Origin: Perognathus longimembris pacificus
Lineage: Eukaryota; Chordata; Mammalia; Rodentia; Heteromyidae
Assembly: GCF_023159225.1 (NCBI RefSeq)
Contig: NC_063169.1
Coordinates: 60,971,934-61,035,933, forward strand
Direction of reading: 5' to 3'
Length of the DNA stretch: 64,000 nucleotides
The first letter of the stretch is position 1, and each line of letters opens with the position of its first letter. Position numbers and translations under genes: made by a program. Positions 11,545-23,886 of the stretch are shown here, in pieces. The notes under the pieces were generated by a model. The model was not told the DNA's origin. It saw nothing but the letters and a program-made list of their open reading frames with translations, and did no database searches.

Positions 11545-12175
11545 ATGCTTGAAATTACATTTAATTGTGGATCTTAGAATAATCATCAGAGTAATTGAGA
11601 ATAATTGCTGTTTTCAGTCCTATTTTTCCAGCATGGGAAGGAAGGCCCATGTCTTTATCATTTCTGCACCTGAGCCCCAACCCAAGGCCAGGTGGGGACC
11701 CACTATATACCACATGCAGAGACATGCTCACGGAAATGTCCCTTTCCTTCTTTTTCACTGTGCTCATCAATGTCAAGATGTCCAACATTCATCTCAGAAC
11801 AGCACTTGGACTATTGTTTGAACTTGACAGAGGCAGTGCAGACATGACCAGAGTTGAGGCAGGCTTTGGGCACAGAAGGGGCTGGGCAGTCAGCCAGAGG
11901 CAGAGCTTACACCTGACATTGGGATCCAAGGCAGATCCACAACTCTGGGGCATGCCATTTTTAAAAAAATATAGGAATGGGATTATATACAATTAGCAAG
12001 CTTGAGAAAGAGGCCATAGTAGCCCAGCGTTAAATTAAAGGTAGGAACCAAGTAAGTAAAACCGAGTAAGAGATGGCAAAAGCAGACTGCAGGATTTGCA
12101 AGAACACCACAAGAAGAGAGTTAGTTACCTTGAGTGTGACATGATGAGGAGCTGTGGATTAGAGAAATCGAACCA
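11544..12175. other. Unique non-coding stretch
   Basis: No recognised repeat. An open frame of 133 codons (11595-11996 plus) starts next to the SINE and has no recognisable domain. Confidence 0.5.
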
Positions 12176-12373
12176 GGGGCTGGGAATGTGGCTTAGCAGT
12201 AGAGAGCTCGCCTCGCGTGCATGAGGCCTTGGGTTCCATTCCTCAGCACCACATAAACAGATAAAGTTGGAAGTGGCGCTGTGGCTCAAGTGGCAGAGTG
12301 CTGGCCTTGAGCAAAAAGAAGCCAGGGATGGTGCTCAGGCCCTGAGTTCAAGCCCCAGGACTGGCAAAAAAAA
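12176..12373 (+). mobile_element. IDL-Geo dimeric SINE
   Basis: 'ggggctgggaatgtggctta', 'gggttccattcctcagcacc', 'gctgtggctcaagtggcaga', 'agaagccagggatggtgctc', short A tail 12366-12373. More diverged than the copies at 14473 or 47929. 'gagaaatcgaacca' before and 'gagaatggaacca' shortly after the tail may be a decayed target duplication. Confidence 0.92.
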
Positions 12374-12789
12374 CCATATGAGAATGGAACCATAGGATGT
12401 CTGGTATGTCTATCTCCCTGTGTATGTCCCATGCAATTTTGGGGGCCTTGCAGATTTGAAGCCTTCCCACAGGCCTGGCAGCTGGAGATCCAAGAACAGT
12501 TGATGTTGCAGTCTTGAGTCTGTCGTCAGTCTGGAAGCAGAATTCTTCCCTTTCCAGAGACTGGATGGCATCTAGCCAATTATGCAGAATAATCACTTGG
12601 CTCAAAATTTGTCAGGTTAACATGCTGGTCACCTCTAAAACAGTGTTCACAGGGACGTCTGGATGGATATGTGACAAAATCCTGGGCACATCAGCTAAGC
12701 GAAATGGACATCAAAATGAGCCATCATACCACAGATGGTGAGAAGGGCCGCGGGGGGCTCTTATCTCCCGCCACACTGTGGATGTGGAG
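12374..12789. other. Unique non-coding stretch
   Basis: Nothing recognised. Confidence 0.5.
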
Positions 12790-12900
12790 GACAGCAACCA
12801 AATGTGGATTTCAGATCCCTGCTCTGCTGCTAACTGGTTTAGTGACTGGCTTGAGGGAGGTAAAAGCCCATTTATCTTTCCAGAGGCATAAAAGTAGAAT
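12790..12900 (+). mobile_element. MIR SINE fragment
   Basis: 'tcagatccctgctctgctgc' and 'taactggtttagtgactggc' match the tRNA-proximal part of MIR (B box and 'ctctgccacttactagctg' region), followed by a degraded core. Confidence 0.6.
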
Positions 12901-14245
12901 GGAGAGGCTTCCACACCATAGGTGAAAGAACTAGTTATTATTATTATTGTTATAGTTTGTATTTTTCTTGTTGAACCCATTTGAAGCACATTATTGAGAA
13001 ATCTGAATGCCCCAGACAGAAGTAAGAGTTTCTTGTCTAAAGGAATGGCTGGGGAGGGAGGGAGGCAGGAACTGGTTTCCCTCTGGAGGCTGAGTATCAC
13101 AGGTGTGTGGTTAGAAACCACCAGCTAGGGTCATTCTCATCCTACTTCCCCAGTGAACCAGCGCCTGACCTAAGATCACAGCACATCTAAGTTCTGTGGT
13201 ACGAGGCCTGTAGTTTTGCCTTTGCTTGCCTTGGTTTATCTAAACATTCACACACACACACATACACACACACACACCTTATCTGGAAATATTTCTATAG
13301 CTTGAAATGAGAGCACCTTGGTAGGTAAGACCCAACAGCCAAAGAACTTTCTAGTGATAGAATTGTGGAATGAGTTGAATGTAGCCGAAATGAGAAAACC
13401 ACTTCACTTTGAGTGGGATTACTACCGTTGAAATCATGTTCATGTTAGTATTTGTGCATTTGGGTGGCTTGGAGCTCAGTCAGGTATAACTACTAAGATG
13501 TACTCAAATTTAGGTACATATGAGGTGGGAAAGGACATATAATTCTGAAATCATGCAAGTGGTCATTTATGGGCGGTATTCTTTTGTGACTGAGATTGAG
13601 TTTGTGGTGATGAACTCAGAGTTGATACAAAAATAGAATTTGTGAAGCACTTTGCTTAAAAGTTAAGAGACATCTTAAGACACCAAAGGCAAGAAATCCA
13701 ACTGATTATTAAATTCACTAAGAATTGAGATTAGGGACAAAATGTTCCTCAGGCTGAAGCATCCTGGGAATGGAGACTATGTCATGTTGGGCTCTGGTGA
13801 TCTGGATGTTGGGAGATCAATGTTCGAGGAAAGCCTGGGAGCTATACAGACACGCAGTCAGGGAAAGGAACGCTCTATGGAGAGCAAGATCTCTTAAAGG
13901 TAATTGGAAATGTATGTTTAAATTGAAGCTACTCAAAGGAGATTAAGGCCCTTCAAATGCCGGTACAGGGTGAATGGAAAATTTAGAGCATATATAATTT
14001 ATATGAGACTTTCTGTGGCATCCCAACATTATTATAATAAAACTCTTGGTTTTACAGGACAGGAACCTTTGTATTTGACCACAGGGTGGGCAACAGGAAA
14101 GTTAATGACAATCAATAGTTCTATTTTTAAGACAAAGAAATGATATTGCATGACTGGCTGTATGAGATAAATAATAGTGCATTTACCTGAACTCATGTGA
14201 ATTCCAGTATTTCTGTACTATTTATCGGGCATTCTAAAAGACATA
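12901..14245. other. Unique non-coding stretch with short (CA)n
   Basis: No gene. A TTA-type run lies at 12935-12950 and an interrupted CA run at 13249-13278. The remainder is unassigned. Confidence 0.5.
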
Positions 14246-14756
14246 CAGGTTGAACACTGCTAATCAAAAAATCTGAAAGCCCTAAAGCATCCCAACATGA
14301 CATCATAAAACTTTATTTCACGCATGAAAATATTAAAAATACTGCTATAAGGTTACCTTCAATTTGTGAAGATATATGTAGTGAAATGAATTTTGTGTGT
14401 AGTTTAGATTGAGTTCCCGCTCTCAAGGTATACATTTCTTCTATGCCAAAATTCTCAAATTAGAAATGGGGAGGGGCTGGGGATATAGCCTAGTGGCAAG
14501 AGTGCCTGTCTCGGATACACGAGGCCCTAGGTTCGATTCCCCAGCACCACATATACAGAAAACGGCCAGAAGCGGCGCTGTGGCTCAAGTGGCGGAGTGC
14601 TAGCCTTGAGCGGGAAGAAGCCAGGGACAGTGCTCAGGCCCTGAGTCCAAGGCCCAGGACTGGCCAGAAAAAAAAAAAAAAAAAAAGAAATGGGGAACAC
14701 TTGTGTTTTGTTTTTTTGTTTTTTTTTTTTTTTTTTTGCATAAGGGGTACTCAACA
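14246..14756. mobile_element. Tigger-like DNA transposon remnant, split by a SINE
   Basis: Starts with CAGGTTGA after a TA dinucleotide (14244-14245). Continues with 'aatcaaaaaatctgaaagcc', 'aaactttatttcacgcatga', 'ggttaccttcaatttgtgaa' and 'aatgaattttgtgtgtag', in the order of a familiar human non-autonomous element whose ends read caggttgagtatcc. The far end ('ggggtactcaaca') reappears at 14744-14756, after the inserted SINE. The class (TcMar-Tigger) is inferred from the TA target and terminal sequence. Confidence 0.75.
14473..14685 (+). mobile_element. IDL-Geo dimeric SINE, young, exact target duplication
   Basis: Flanked by an exact 11-bp direct repeat 'agaaatgggga' at 14462-14472 and 14686-14696, so the ends are certain. 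The ID-like monomer keeps an intact B box ('ggttcgattccccagcacc') and the Geo unit is complete, with tail from about 14670. It splits the Tigger-like element, so it is the younger of the two. It shares the diagnostic variants 'gtctcggatacacgagg' and 'gccagaagcggcgctgtgg' with the copy at 47929. Confidence 0.96.
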
Positions 14757-15199
14757 TAAAAAAATCAGATTTTCTTGCGCAAGCAGACATTCTGTCCAGT
14801 CACACTGATATAAATTCATATGCCTGGCAAAATGACTTGAACCACAGTTATCAAAGATGTTTATCAAAGGAGTGTTAAGCATGTTAAAGAGGCTGTTATT
14901 ACGCTCCTTGCCATTCAACAGAGTGATATTCCAAAGTTAAGTTCAGTGTACGGCTGTCCATCCAGGTGGCTGGATGGTCCATCCTATGTTCGTCGCTTAT
15001 GAACATAATAATTAAGAGGGATGCCATCGTGTCTTTGTTGCCTGTTTCCAAATGTGCCATGCTTTTGTCGTTTTTAGTAAGGAGATGAACACTTGTTTCG
15101 GTATCTCTTGCTGTGACCTGTAATAGCTAAGGCAGGTTTAGTAAGAACACCCTGTGGATGGCACATTCTATTTAATATTTTCATCTGACCTTTTTGCAT
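14757..15199. other. Unique non-coding stretch
   Basis: No repeat or gene recognised. Confidence 0.5.
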
Positions 15200-15790
15200 A
15201 CTACTATTTGAGTTAGAAATGTAAAATCCTAGGTGAATCAGAAATTACCCACCTAATTTTGCTCCAGATCCACTCCCTAAATTTGACAGTGTGAAAGCTT
15301 TATACTTTGTTGCTTGCTGCACAGAGCAAGAGCTTTTGAACTTAATTTTGCAGAGCTGAAATTCTTTGGCAACAAAATAATTCTGAACAGTAGTAGAAAA
15401 TTTATGGATTTCAATTAGAGTTTGTAGTGTATCATAATTCCAGTTTTATATTCCATGCAGTTCAGTGTTTTTGATTTTTAATGGGGCCAGTGCAGTAATA
15501 ATAAAAATGATTCAAAATGCACCCAGTAATTACAGAGATTTGCTGTTGCTTTTGCATTAAAACTGACGATGATTTACGCTCAGAGAAATTGCGGTCTGTG
15601 GCTCTATTTAGGGTATTCTTGCTATTAAGCTACTTATTAGTTATGGTCAGTGATTTAAAGCTTAAGAGCTACATTAGAGGGCTGTAAAATTATTTATTCC
15701 TTAATAGATAATAGTAAATTTGAAACAGACGTTAGGTTAATTATAATCATGTACATTAAAGAATAAGTATTATTAGCCCTTTGTCTCTTT
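15200..15790. other. Candidate conserved non-coding element
   Basis: About 600 bp free of any recognised repeat or microsatellite, AT-rich with many TAAT/ATTA cores, and without open frames of note. This is the texture of deeply conserved non-coding DNA. Conservation itself cannot be judged from one sequence. Confidence 0.35.
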
Positions 15791-17222
15791 TTAGGTCTTT
15801 GGAAATTCATTTCAAGTAAATGGAAAAAATGGGTGATTGGATAGACCACCCTTGGTCTCCTGGTTTGTAAATTGTGACCATGTTTTCTGGACATCCATGA
15901 AAATAATTTTAGGTTCTCATTGTGAGCCCTTCCCCATGCTAGACATGTGCTAGTCGTCATGGGAACATCTCTGTTCTCAAGCTGATGTTCCCCAAATTCA
16001 TCTGGAAAGGTCAGAGTCAGGCCCTTGTTCTGATTGGGGGTGGGGCCCGGGGAAAGGAAACATACTTAAGAATGTGTGTACTGTAATTTGGCATTGCCGG
16101 ATGGAGCTCATCATGATTCCTATTAATCGTGCACCTATGTACATGTATATGAATGTATGTGTGCTTATACACACATATGTACATAAATTAGGATTTATGG
16201 GTAACTTGTTGAAGTTTTCGGTGAGAAATCTTGCAGTGTAATCTCAGGACATGTCAAGAGGAGCTCTTGTCACAATGGTTAGATATTTGCCTTCCCGTGT
16301 AATGTCTAGGTGTTATACTAATCAGGAATCTGCTGATAATCAGGAATAAGGCTGTTAAAAATGTGTGTGAGTCATCAGAATAAGTTAGATTGTGATTTAA
16401 CTTTAAAAAATCTACTTCTTCCCCCACCTTCAACTGAAGACCTTAGCATAACAAATATTCATTTCTGACTAGACAAATGTGTATGTTGGGGTGGTCAGGG
16501 CTTTCTTCCGTTCAGTGACTCAGGGATCTGAGCTTTCTCCCACTAATGTCCTAGTGTTTCAACACCTGCCTCTTCGTGGACATTGGCTTAAAATGCTCAA
16601 AAAAAAAAAAAAAAGGCTATAGCCTAGAATTAGCTCTACATTCCTGCATATATACCACTGACCAGAACTCTATTAAAGAGTCTCTTTGTATTGGTAAAGG
16701 AGTCTGGGAACCAATGCCTTCCTTGGTGCTAAGGAAAAGAGAATTCAGATGATAATGGATGAGTACACAGTGTTTGTGTCCATTGCAGTACATCCGTGTT
16801 TCTGAATTGGCTACATGTAATCTTGTGAATTTATATTATTAATACGTGGCATCTTTTAAATAATTTTGTGATTTTTCTGCTGTCCTCTGCTCTACATTCT
16901 AACGAATAGAATAAAATCAGTTGGTTGTACCTAGATTCTTATCACTTGTGGCCTGCTACATGGTTATGTATCCCAGTCATCCTGCCTCTTAAGAGTCATT
17001 GGTTGCCTAGACAAAGCATAGCCCCACCCACTGGGCAGGTGATATTTCCATTGGTCTGTCCCACGTTGGGCCCATCCTTTCTGTCACTGACCTCCTCCCT
17101 TGGTCCCCAGTGACTGCCCTTCCTTTCCTTTCATGAGAATTAATGGTGCACATTTGGAAGGTGGGAGAGTCATTATTTAGCTGTTTAACAGAACACGGCT
17201 GTTGATAAATCCAGTTACATGT
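15791..17222. other. Unique non-coding stretch
   Basis: Nothing assigned. Contains an alternating purine-pyrimidine ATGT/ACAT patch at 16138-16190 and an A15 run at about 16599-16613. Confidence 0.5.
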
Positions 17223-17824
17223 TGTATTAGTCTTCTATTGCTGCCTAATTAATGACCACAAACTTAGTGGCTAAAATAATGCCCATTTATTATCTCATAG
17301 TTCTGTAGGTCACAATTCTGGGCAGGCTGCAAGCGGGTTTGGGCTCTCTGTTCAGGAGTTTTACTTGGCCAACTTCAAGCTGTCATAAAGCTTGAGCTCT
17401 TAGTTACAGTTTCGGAGGGAAAATGTACCTCCAGACTTAGTTAACCTTTTGGGTAGCATCTAGCTCCTGGCAGCTGTTAATGTGAGGACTCTGGTTTTGC
17501 CTGGATGTTAGCCACGGGCCATTCTCTAAGCCTCGTGACTACCATCCTCTCTATCCTTGTTGCTCCCTTCATGTTCAGACCAGTAATGGTAGGTTGAGCC
17601 TTTTTCAACCTTTCCATTCCTTCCTGTTTTCTAGCCAGAAGAATTCTATGCTTTGGAGGAATCAGGTTGGGCCAACTTGGGTGATCTCTGTTGTCATAGT
17701 CTATTACCATGTGGAAGTAACATTTCCTCATGTGTGCATCGAGTCCACCCAATCCCAGGGAGCAGGGGCAGGACTACAAAGGCAAGAACTCTACTGAGGT
17801 CATTCTGAGAATTCTGTCTACTAC
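17223..17824 (-). mobile_element. MLT1-type MaLR LTR, antisense, nearly full length
   Basis: Begins 'tgtattagtcttctattgct', continues 'accacaaacttagtggct' and 'tttattatctcatagttctg', and ends near 'ttctgtctacta', the expected order of an MLT1 LTR read in reverse. The length of about 600 bp is somewhat over a typical solo LTR. No internal coding sequence is seen. Confidence 0.85.
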
Positions 17825-20659
17825 GTGTCTTTGCCTAGGGTACATTAAAAAGGAAAGTTTTGTTTGCAGGAACCTGTTGTTTGCCCAAATACAGATTTGA
17901 AAAGGAAGAAATCTTTGTGTTAGAGTTACATGTGAAATGTGAGCTGGGACTTGATATATGGAAAATGCTCCAAACTTTACTTAGGCAGTTGACATCAAAA
18001 TTGTTTACTTACTTGGCTAAAATTAAGAACATTCACATGCAACAAAGTTGCTTATGAATAAGTATGATAAAAATATATAGCAGTGGTCAATTTAGGAAGA
18101 TTTAATGGGAGCCATATTTTAACGGAATAATGACGCAACTTAGAATGAGTGTTTTATTAAAAACCAGGTTGAAATTTTACCTAAATGGCTTAATAGTTTT
18201 CCTACATGTTGCCTCCTCAGAGCTCAGTTGACTCATTAACCCTCTCTCCCCACAATATACTCCCATACCATTTTTGAACAGTGTGGCAGAATTTGTTTGT
18301 TCTGTGCCTCTGAGCTTGAGTCCACAGTGACGCCTTTGACTTGTTTAGACCACTTCCTTTGTGATTTCTGAGAACTGAGGCTATCTCAACATCTATAAAG
18401 TGAATGCACTTGCAATACAGAAATTAGATAATCCCCTGTACTTCTTCTCCAAGGCATCTCCTTTGCCTTGCTTTATTTTCTTATCGGAAAAAAAATACCT
18501 ACTGGAAATGATCTTCTTTCTTTAAGACTTAATATACCTAAATATGGGATGGCCATGTGCTCAAAGAAAACACGATGCTATGAACAAACTTTGCACAGGG
18601 TTCCCAGAGTGAATTAACTATTCCTCCCACCCTTGGCTTTCTGCCCATGAAATGAAGGCCTAGGGTAATGGTACCTAGTATCTCTGGCTGCTCAGTGACT
18701 TTCCCGCACTGTCCTACCCTGTAGCAGTGCTCTGTGCTCTGTGTCCCTGCTACTTGGACAATGAAAGAGAAAGATGGTAGGGATTTTTCTAAGCATAAGT
18801 GTAGAAAACCGGGCCTGGCTCACCCTTTAAACCTTTCCCTCTATTCTCAATGACTAGACGCTGCCAACCCTGCACCTAGAACACCCAACATGGCACAGAA
18901 CTGTGGCTGATGGCTATACATGTGTAACCAAAGAGGAATGAGCCAGTGTTGTGGCTCATTGAAATTCTAGGTCATTTGTTACTACAGCATAGCTGGCCCA
19001 TCCTGGACGGATAAGTGTGGCCTGATGGTGTGTGTACCACCTTGGAGATCGTGGCTTTAATACTTATTTTGGCCAATTTTGAGCTGACAGTTCTGCACAG
19101 ATGTCACATAGGCCCTACGGGGCAGCTCATTGGTTTAGTCTTCTGCTTCTTGCTTTGAGTCTCTGTGGCTTTACTCACTTGGTCACACACTCCTGTCGGA
19201 GTCCACTAAGCACTCCCTGTAAAAAACAGCAAGTGCAAGGAAATGAATTCCTAGGAGATGAACTTTGCCACGTGGGTAATGGGAGCTGACAGAGAAATGT
19301 TCCCCTCCCTCCCGCCTCCCTTCCATATACAGTTCTGAGATGCGTTTCCAAAGGCTGTGGGAAAATATTGAAGAGTTGGGCAACACGTCATCCAGTGACC
19401 AGCTCTGTTCTGCATCCCTTGTCCCCATGTTGTGTCAGCTTTTGTTCCATCCGTTCCCTTCCTCCTACTCAGGAAGGGAAAGAAGCTACCTGCCCAGCAG
19501 CCTTCATTTCACACTGCGTCTGTGAGAGGAGCGTGACTCATCGTGAGTCATGGAATTGACTTTAGGCGAACCTATCTAAACATTATCCACCACCAGAGTG
19601 AATTACTTCAGTCATTCCACTGTGTAAAGGGCTCTACAGCACAGTCAGGGTACAAAACAAAGCAAACACTTGGCTACTCACACTGAAAGTCATTGTTAGA
19701 TTTGGTAGCCCCCAAATTACTCATCCCCTTACCTCTGGCACACAGCTCTGCCTCCCATCATTAGATCATCCATCCGTCTGTCCATCCTGATGTTGTAACA
19801 GCCAGGTTTTAGTTGGGAGGAATCCATGTTTTTGGAACTCAGGTCTTGTGTTGAATAGGACATGGGTAGGCAAAAGTTTCAACATTGAAAGCACACAAGT
19901 TTGGAATTGTTAGAAGAGCGGTCATCCTACAATACCTTGCTTTCTCTTTGCTCCAACTCACCAGTCAGTCTAGAGTGTCCTGTGAGGCAGTTGGTACCAT
20001 GAGCAGAGCTGCCTGATTTAGAGATTGAGGCGACCCAATTCCCGTAGTCTCTCTCAGCTCTGCTCATCTTTACCTAGGAAATCCTTAAAAACAAACAAAC
20101 AAACAAAGATCACAGCATGAAAGGTGCAGAAGGTATTTTAAAATCATCTAGCCAACGTCTTTATGTCTTAGATCATGAAACAAGTCTGCGCAGTTCAAGG
20201 AAAGCAGTCTGCTCTCTGGAGTGACTAGGGTGGGGGAAAGGAATTGAGGGGCTATAACTTTGGCTGTTAAGAGAATACTGTTTCTTTTCTGACATAATTA
20301 AATTCTTGATTATGATGCTCTTAAATGAACCATGAAATTCTAAGCACTTACAATGCAAGTGTGATTTTTAACTAAGGCTTTTTTCCCTCCTTCCCCTCCC
20401 CCAATCTGAATGATAAGGTGGTAGATGCATAACTAATCTTAGCTGAATCTATATTAAGAAACCTGCAAGGTGTCTTTATTTAACTTGCGTGAACTGTGAA
20501 TATATTGTAGTGTTAAGTAGTATGATTTTGCACATTAGGTCTGAAAATAAAAACAACTTCTTTAATGTGAAAGGTTATTTTTAAATTTAGTCTCCTAGGG
20601 GGATGAAAAGCACAGAGGAAAAGCATGGACGAGTCTGATCTTAAATGTGATTTGGGGAA

Positions 20660-20660
<1 letters not shown>
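17825..20660. other. Unique non-coding stretch, possible conserved block near its end
   Basis: No recognised gene or well-supported repeat over 2.8 kb. The segment 20330-20640 is AT-rich and repeat-free and could be a conserved non-coding element. A weak B1-like phrase lies near 18940-18970 but could not be extended. Confidence 0.45.

Positions 20661-20693
<33 letters not shown>
20661..20693. repeat. (TG)n microsatellite
   Basis: Uninterrupted TG dinucleotides for about 33 bp. Confidence 0.97.
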
Positions 20694-20694
<1 letters not shown>

Positions 20695-21374
20695 GTATCT
20701 GATGGACAAAAGCCAGGGTTTAAAAGATCCTTCTTATTCCAAGATTCTTATTCTTGCTTAAATCTTCTGAAAAACATCCAGCTAGGAGTGAGCTGTGGTT
20801 TTGGTTAGGGATGTTTCTATGGAAGGAAATTTGTTTCCTCTCTGGAATTGTGGTTCCTGTGGAAACGACATGGGATTATCGGTGTTCTCTGCTTAATGTC
20901 TTTGCTCTTCTGTGTCAGATTCCTGAAGGGGTGAACAATGAAATATTTCAAAGCCTAACTGTGAAAGATTGGGTAGAGTAGAAAACCAGCTCCTCTGAGT
21001 AAAGACATAAAAAAGAGTGGCTTGTAGCTTCTTGAAATAACTGCTGTGAGAGCTTCTTGCTGGTGGCCACTAATGAGTGCAGGCATGTAGAGACCATGTA
21101 TGTTATATTTGATGTCCATTTTCTGAAACTTGGCTTTTTAATCTTTTTTTTTTTACAAAATGTATTCGAACTTCTGTCAGAGTCTAGTTTTAGCTTCTGA
21201 CGATGTCTTTCTCTTGGGAAAGTGTTCCTAATCCAAGACTGCTGATCCGTGAGGAACTAGTACAAGAGTCCTACATTGTTTGGGTACCAACTGTTTTCAG
21301 TGTATCTCTCCATAAACAGTGTGTTACATATTTATGGATTTATATTAGAGTGCTTAAATTCCTGGGCATTTTTA
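20694..21374. other. Unique non-coding stretch
   Basis: No gene or repeat assigned. Confidence 0.5.
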
Positions 21375-21945
21375 TTACATTTTAAAGATTATCTTTAAAT
21401 AGTTGTACAGAGGAGTTACCATTCAATAAAGCAGTTTATGAATACAGCTTGATCATTGTCACCCATTCCACATTCTCACCCATCTCTCTTCTACCTATCC
21501 CTTCCCCTATTTTTCCCTATCTTTTCCTCTTCATTCTTCCACCCCTCTCCCTGAGGCCCTACCCCCATCCCTTACTAGTACCCATTTCCTGGTTTTTCTT
21601 TTGTTGGGCTTTGACTTTGCCTAAGAAATTACACTATATGGTTCTCCCTAGAGGCCACCGTATTTCAGTTAATACATTTGTAAACACTTTCACACCACCC
21701 AACAGTGTTTACTTATAGATGCATAGGTTCATTTCCACATATGAGGGAAATCATGCAGCCCTTGTCTCTCTGGACCTGACTTACTTCACTTTCCATTTCT
21801 TTACAAATGGTACAATATTCTTTCTAATGGATGAGTACAATTCCATTGTGTATATATACCACGTTTTCTTGATCCATTCGTCCATTGGGGGGCATCTGGG
21901 CTATTTTCATACGTTGGCCATGGTGAATAGTGCTGCACTGAACTA
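21375..21945 (-). mobile_element. Rodent L1, 3' UTR to ORF2 3' end, antisense
   Basis: 'agttgtacagaggagttacc' marks the antisense 3' end. A pyrimidine-rich stretch (21440-21590) is the complement of the G-rich UTR tract. 'ccattgtgtatatataccac', 'ttgatccattcgtccattgg' and 'ggtgaatagtgctgcactga' (21842-21942) are the antisense of the conserved C-terminal end of L1 ORF2. The frame is disrupted and the element is 5'-truncated at about 21945. Confidence 0.88.
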
Positions 21946-22017
21946 GGTGGTACTGGTGACTTCACTGTATCCTGGTTTGTGATCTTTAATTTTTCTCAGT
22001 CAAAAGGCAGTAGGGAA

Positions 22018-22245
22018 GTTGGGTGCCAATGGCTCCTACTTGTAATCCTGCCTACTCAGGAAGCTGAGATCTGACCACCCTGATGCTAAGCCCACCCAGG
22101 CAGGCAAATCCACAAGACTCTTAATCTCTGATTAATCAGCAAACACAAAGACAGAAGTTGAGGTGATACTAAATGGTAAAGTCCCAGCCTTGAATGGAAA
22201 AGCTAAGCAAAAGTGGGAGGCCCCGAGTTCAAGCCCCAGTACTGG

Positions 22246-22247
<2 letters not shown>
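22018..22247 (+). mobile_element. B1-Geo SINE
   Basis: B1 head ('gggtgccaatggctcctac', 'actcaggaagctgagatctg'), linker ('gactcttaatctctgatt'), Geo unit ('gagttcaagccccagtactg'). The A-box half of Geo is degraded. The 3' end passes directly into (CA)n. Confidence 0.85.

Positions 22248-22284
<37 letters not shown>
22248..22284. repeat. (CA)n at B1-Geo 3' end
   Basis: Uninterrupted CA run starting at the last Geo base. Confidence 0.97.
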
Positions 22285-22286
<2 letters not shown>

Positions 22287-22789
22287 ATACTGCATGCACA
22301 CAGTGCACACATTCATGCACGCGTGCATAAAGCAATAGGAAAGATACAGTAAGGTTATGCTGTCTTTGCCTGGGGCTCCTCTGCATGTATGGGCAGGCAC
22401 ACGTGTGGATGAGGTAGAGAGTACAGTGTTTTTTAAAACAATTAAGGACATCTTTATGCTTCAATAAGCTGAGAGCTATTACTGTATATAGGAGTTATGT
22501 TCTGTAGGGCATGCTTGACAAAGCTAAATAAAATTTCAAGTTCTAAAAAATGGCTAAATAGTGCTTAAAGCATACATATTCATGGTTTATTTGGATAACA
22601 CTTGTGGAAGACAAACTTCGTAATACTGTTGAACATCCATTATGTGTTTGTTCTGAAGATGCCAGGCATCTATGCCTCCTTAGGGGCTGGCTGACACCCC
22701 CACTGAGTGAACTAGGAGGACTAATTCCATGTCTTGGTATAAGGCAGGTTTTAGGAAAAAAAACATCCACTTAGCTAGGCTTACTTCTC
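22285..22789. other. Unique non-coding stretch
   Basis: Nothing recognised. Confidence 0.5.
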
Positions 22790-22794
22790 AACAG

Positions 22795-22975
22795 CCTTGC
22801 AGATAGTAGCTCCTTTAATCCTCCTCAGGGCACTGTGACACGAGGGCCCAGTGGAGTGAAGTGGAGAATGGTCAGGCTGAATGGGCACCAGGCCACCCCA
22901 GCCGAGTACAGCAGGCAGGGCTGGGGATGGAGTCCAGAGTCTGAGCGGATGCCAAGTCTTGTGCTGCTCCCTGAG
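22795..22975 (-). mobile_element. MIR-type fragment, antisense
   Basis: 'ctcctttaatcctcctcagg' and 'ggcagggctggggatggagt' correspond to the antisense MIR phrases for 'catttaatcctcacaac' and 'ggcagagctgggattcgaa', with the expected spacing but strong divergence between them. Confidence 0.45.
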
Positions 22976-23113
22976 GGGGCTTCACATCTGCAGGAATGGA
23001 TGAGATGGGGGCTTAGGAATACACAGAGGCGGCCTGGTCTGAAGTCACGGGTCCCATCCCCTGTGTTCTCTAGCTCCTCCCCCATTGTGTGTCTCTGTCT
23101 CTCTCAGTCTCTG

Positions 23114-23147
<34 letters not shown>

Positions 23148-23805
23148 TCACACACTCACTGGACACTCGTGCATGTCTAGTTCAGAGCACCAGTATGTGG
23201 TAGGACTTCATGTTTACAGGGTTTGCAGTCTCATGTAGCTCGTTCACCTCCCCCGAGGTTCATTGGGTGAAGTTCAGCCACCCGAGGTGGCTCAGATGGC
23301 GTCCTACTTGCAGCCACCCTAAAGCTTTTCTCTTGATGGCCCAGGAGAACTTTGGAGAATGTCTCTTTTTACCCTGCCTAAATCAAGGTAGCTTGAGGAA
23401 ACCCTGGGCAGGTCCCTTGGACAGGCCTTCCCTCTGGCTGCGCTGAGCATGCAAATCAGCCTTCCTTAGAATTGCTAAGGAGGATTATGACAGTTGCCTC
23501 ACTTCCCTGCCCATTCCAATTTGGCAGCTGAGGTCAAGGCCCAGTGGAGGGCCATGCTTCAGTACTTGGGGGCTGAGACTCCATGCCAGGAGGCCATGGG
23601 GTATTTTAATGGGTAGATGGGGGTGGGGGTGGGGCTCTGCTCAGTTTTTCCAAGTCAGTTCAGAGGCTCTTGCAATTATCAAAGCCAGCAGGCCAAGTCC
23701 TTGAGAGAAACGTGGTTTTAGTGGGAAACTTACTATTTATTTTCATAAAAATGTTATTTAGGTTAACATGTTATGCCTGTACTGTTATGCCTGTACTAAT
23801 GCTTT
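22976..23805. other. Unique non-coding stretch with TC/CA repeat
   Basis: Mixed (TC)n then (CA)n tract at about 23083-23160. The rest is unassigned. A frame of 122 codons runs into the microsatellite and is not credible as a gene. Confidence 0.5.
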
Positions 23806-23886
23806 TATTTATTTAGGTACTGGGGTTTGAACTCAGGGTCTCAAGCGTGCTAAGTAAGCCAGGTGCTCTTACCAGGGCCATAAGGA
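23806..23886 (-). mobile_element. Short tRNA-type SINE unit, antisense
   Basis: Antisense B box ('ggggtttgaactcagggtc') and A box half ('gccaggtgctcttacca') separated by about 30 nt, the compact form of the unit found extended inside Geo. Tail TTTA on the left. Confidence 0.65.

Noticed and set aside
18930..19050. B1-like element
   Set aside because: Only a short phrase ('ccagtgttgtggctcattg') resembles B1. The rest does not follow the family and could be chance.
21719..21946. 75-codon plus-strand frame
   Set aside because: It is antisense to the ORF2 3' end of a dead L1 and not an independent gene.
22248..22284. CRISPR-like or other spaced array among the repeats
   Set aside because: All short tandem repeats here are simple dinucleotide or tetranucleotide tracts without unique spacers. 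The genome is mammalian.
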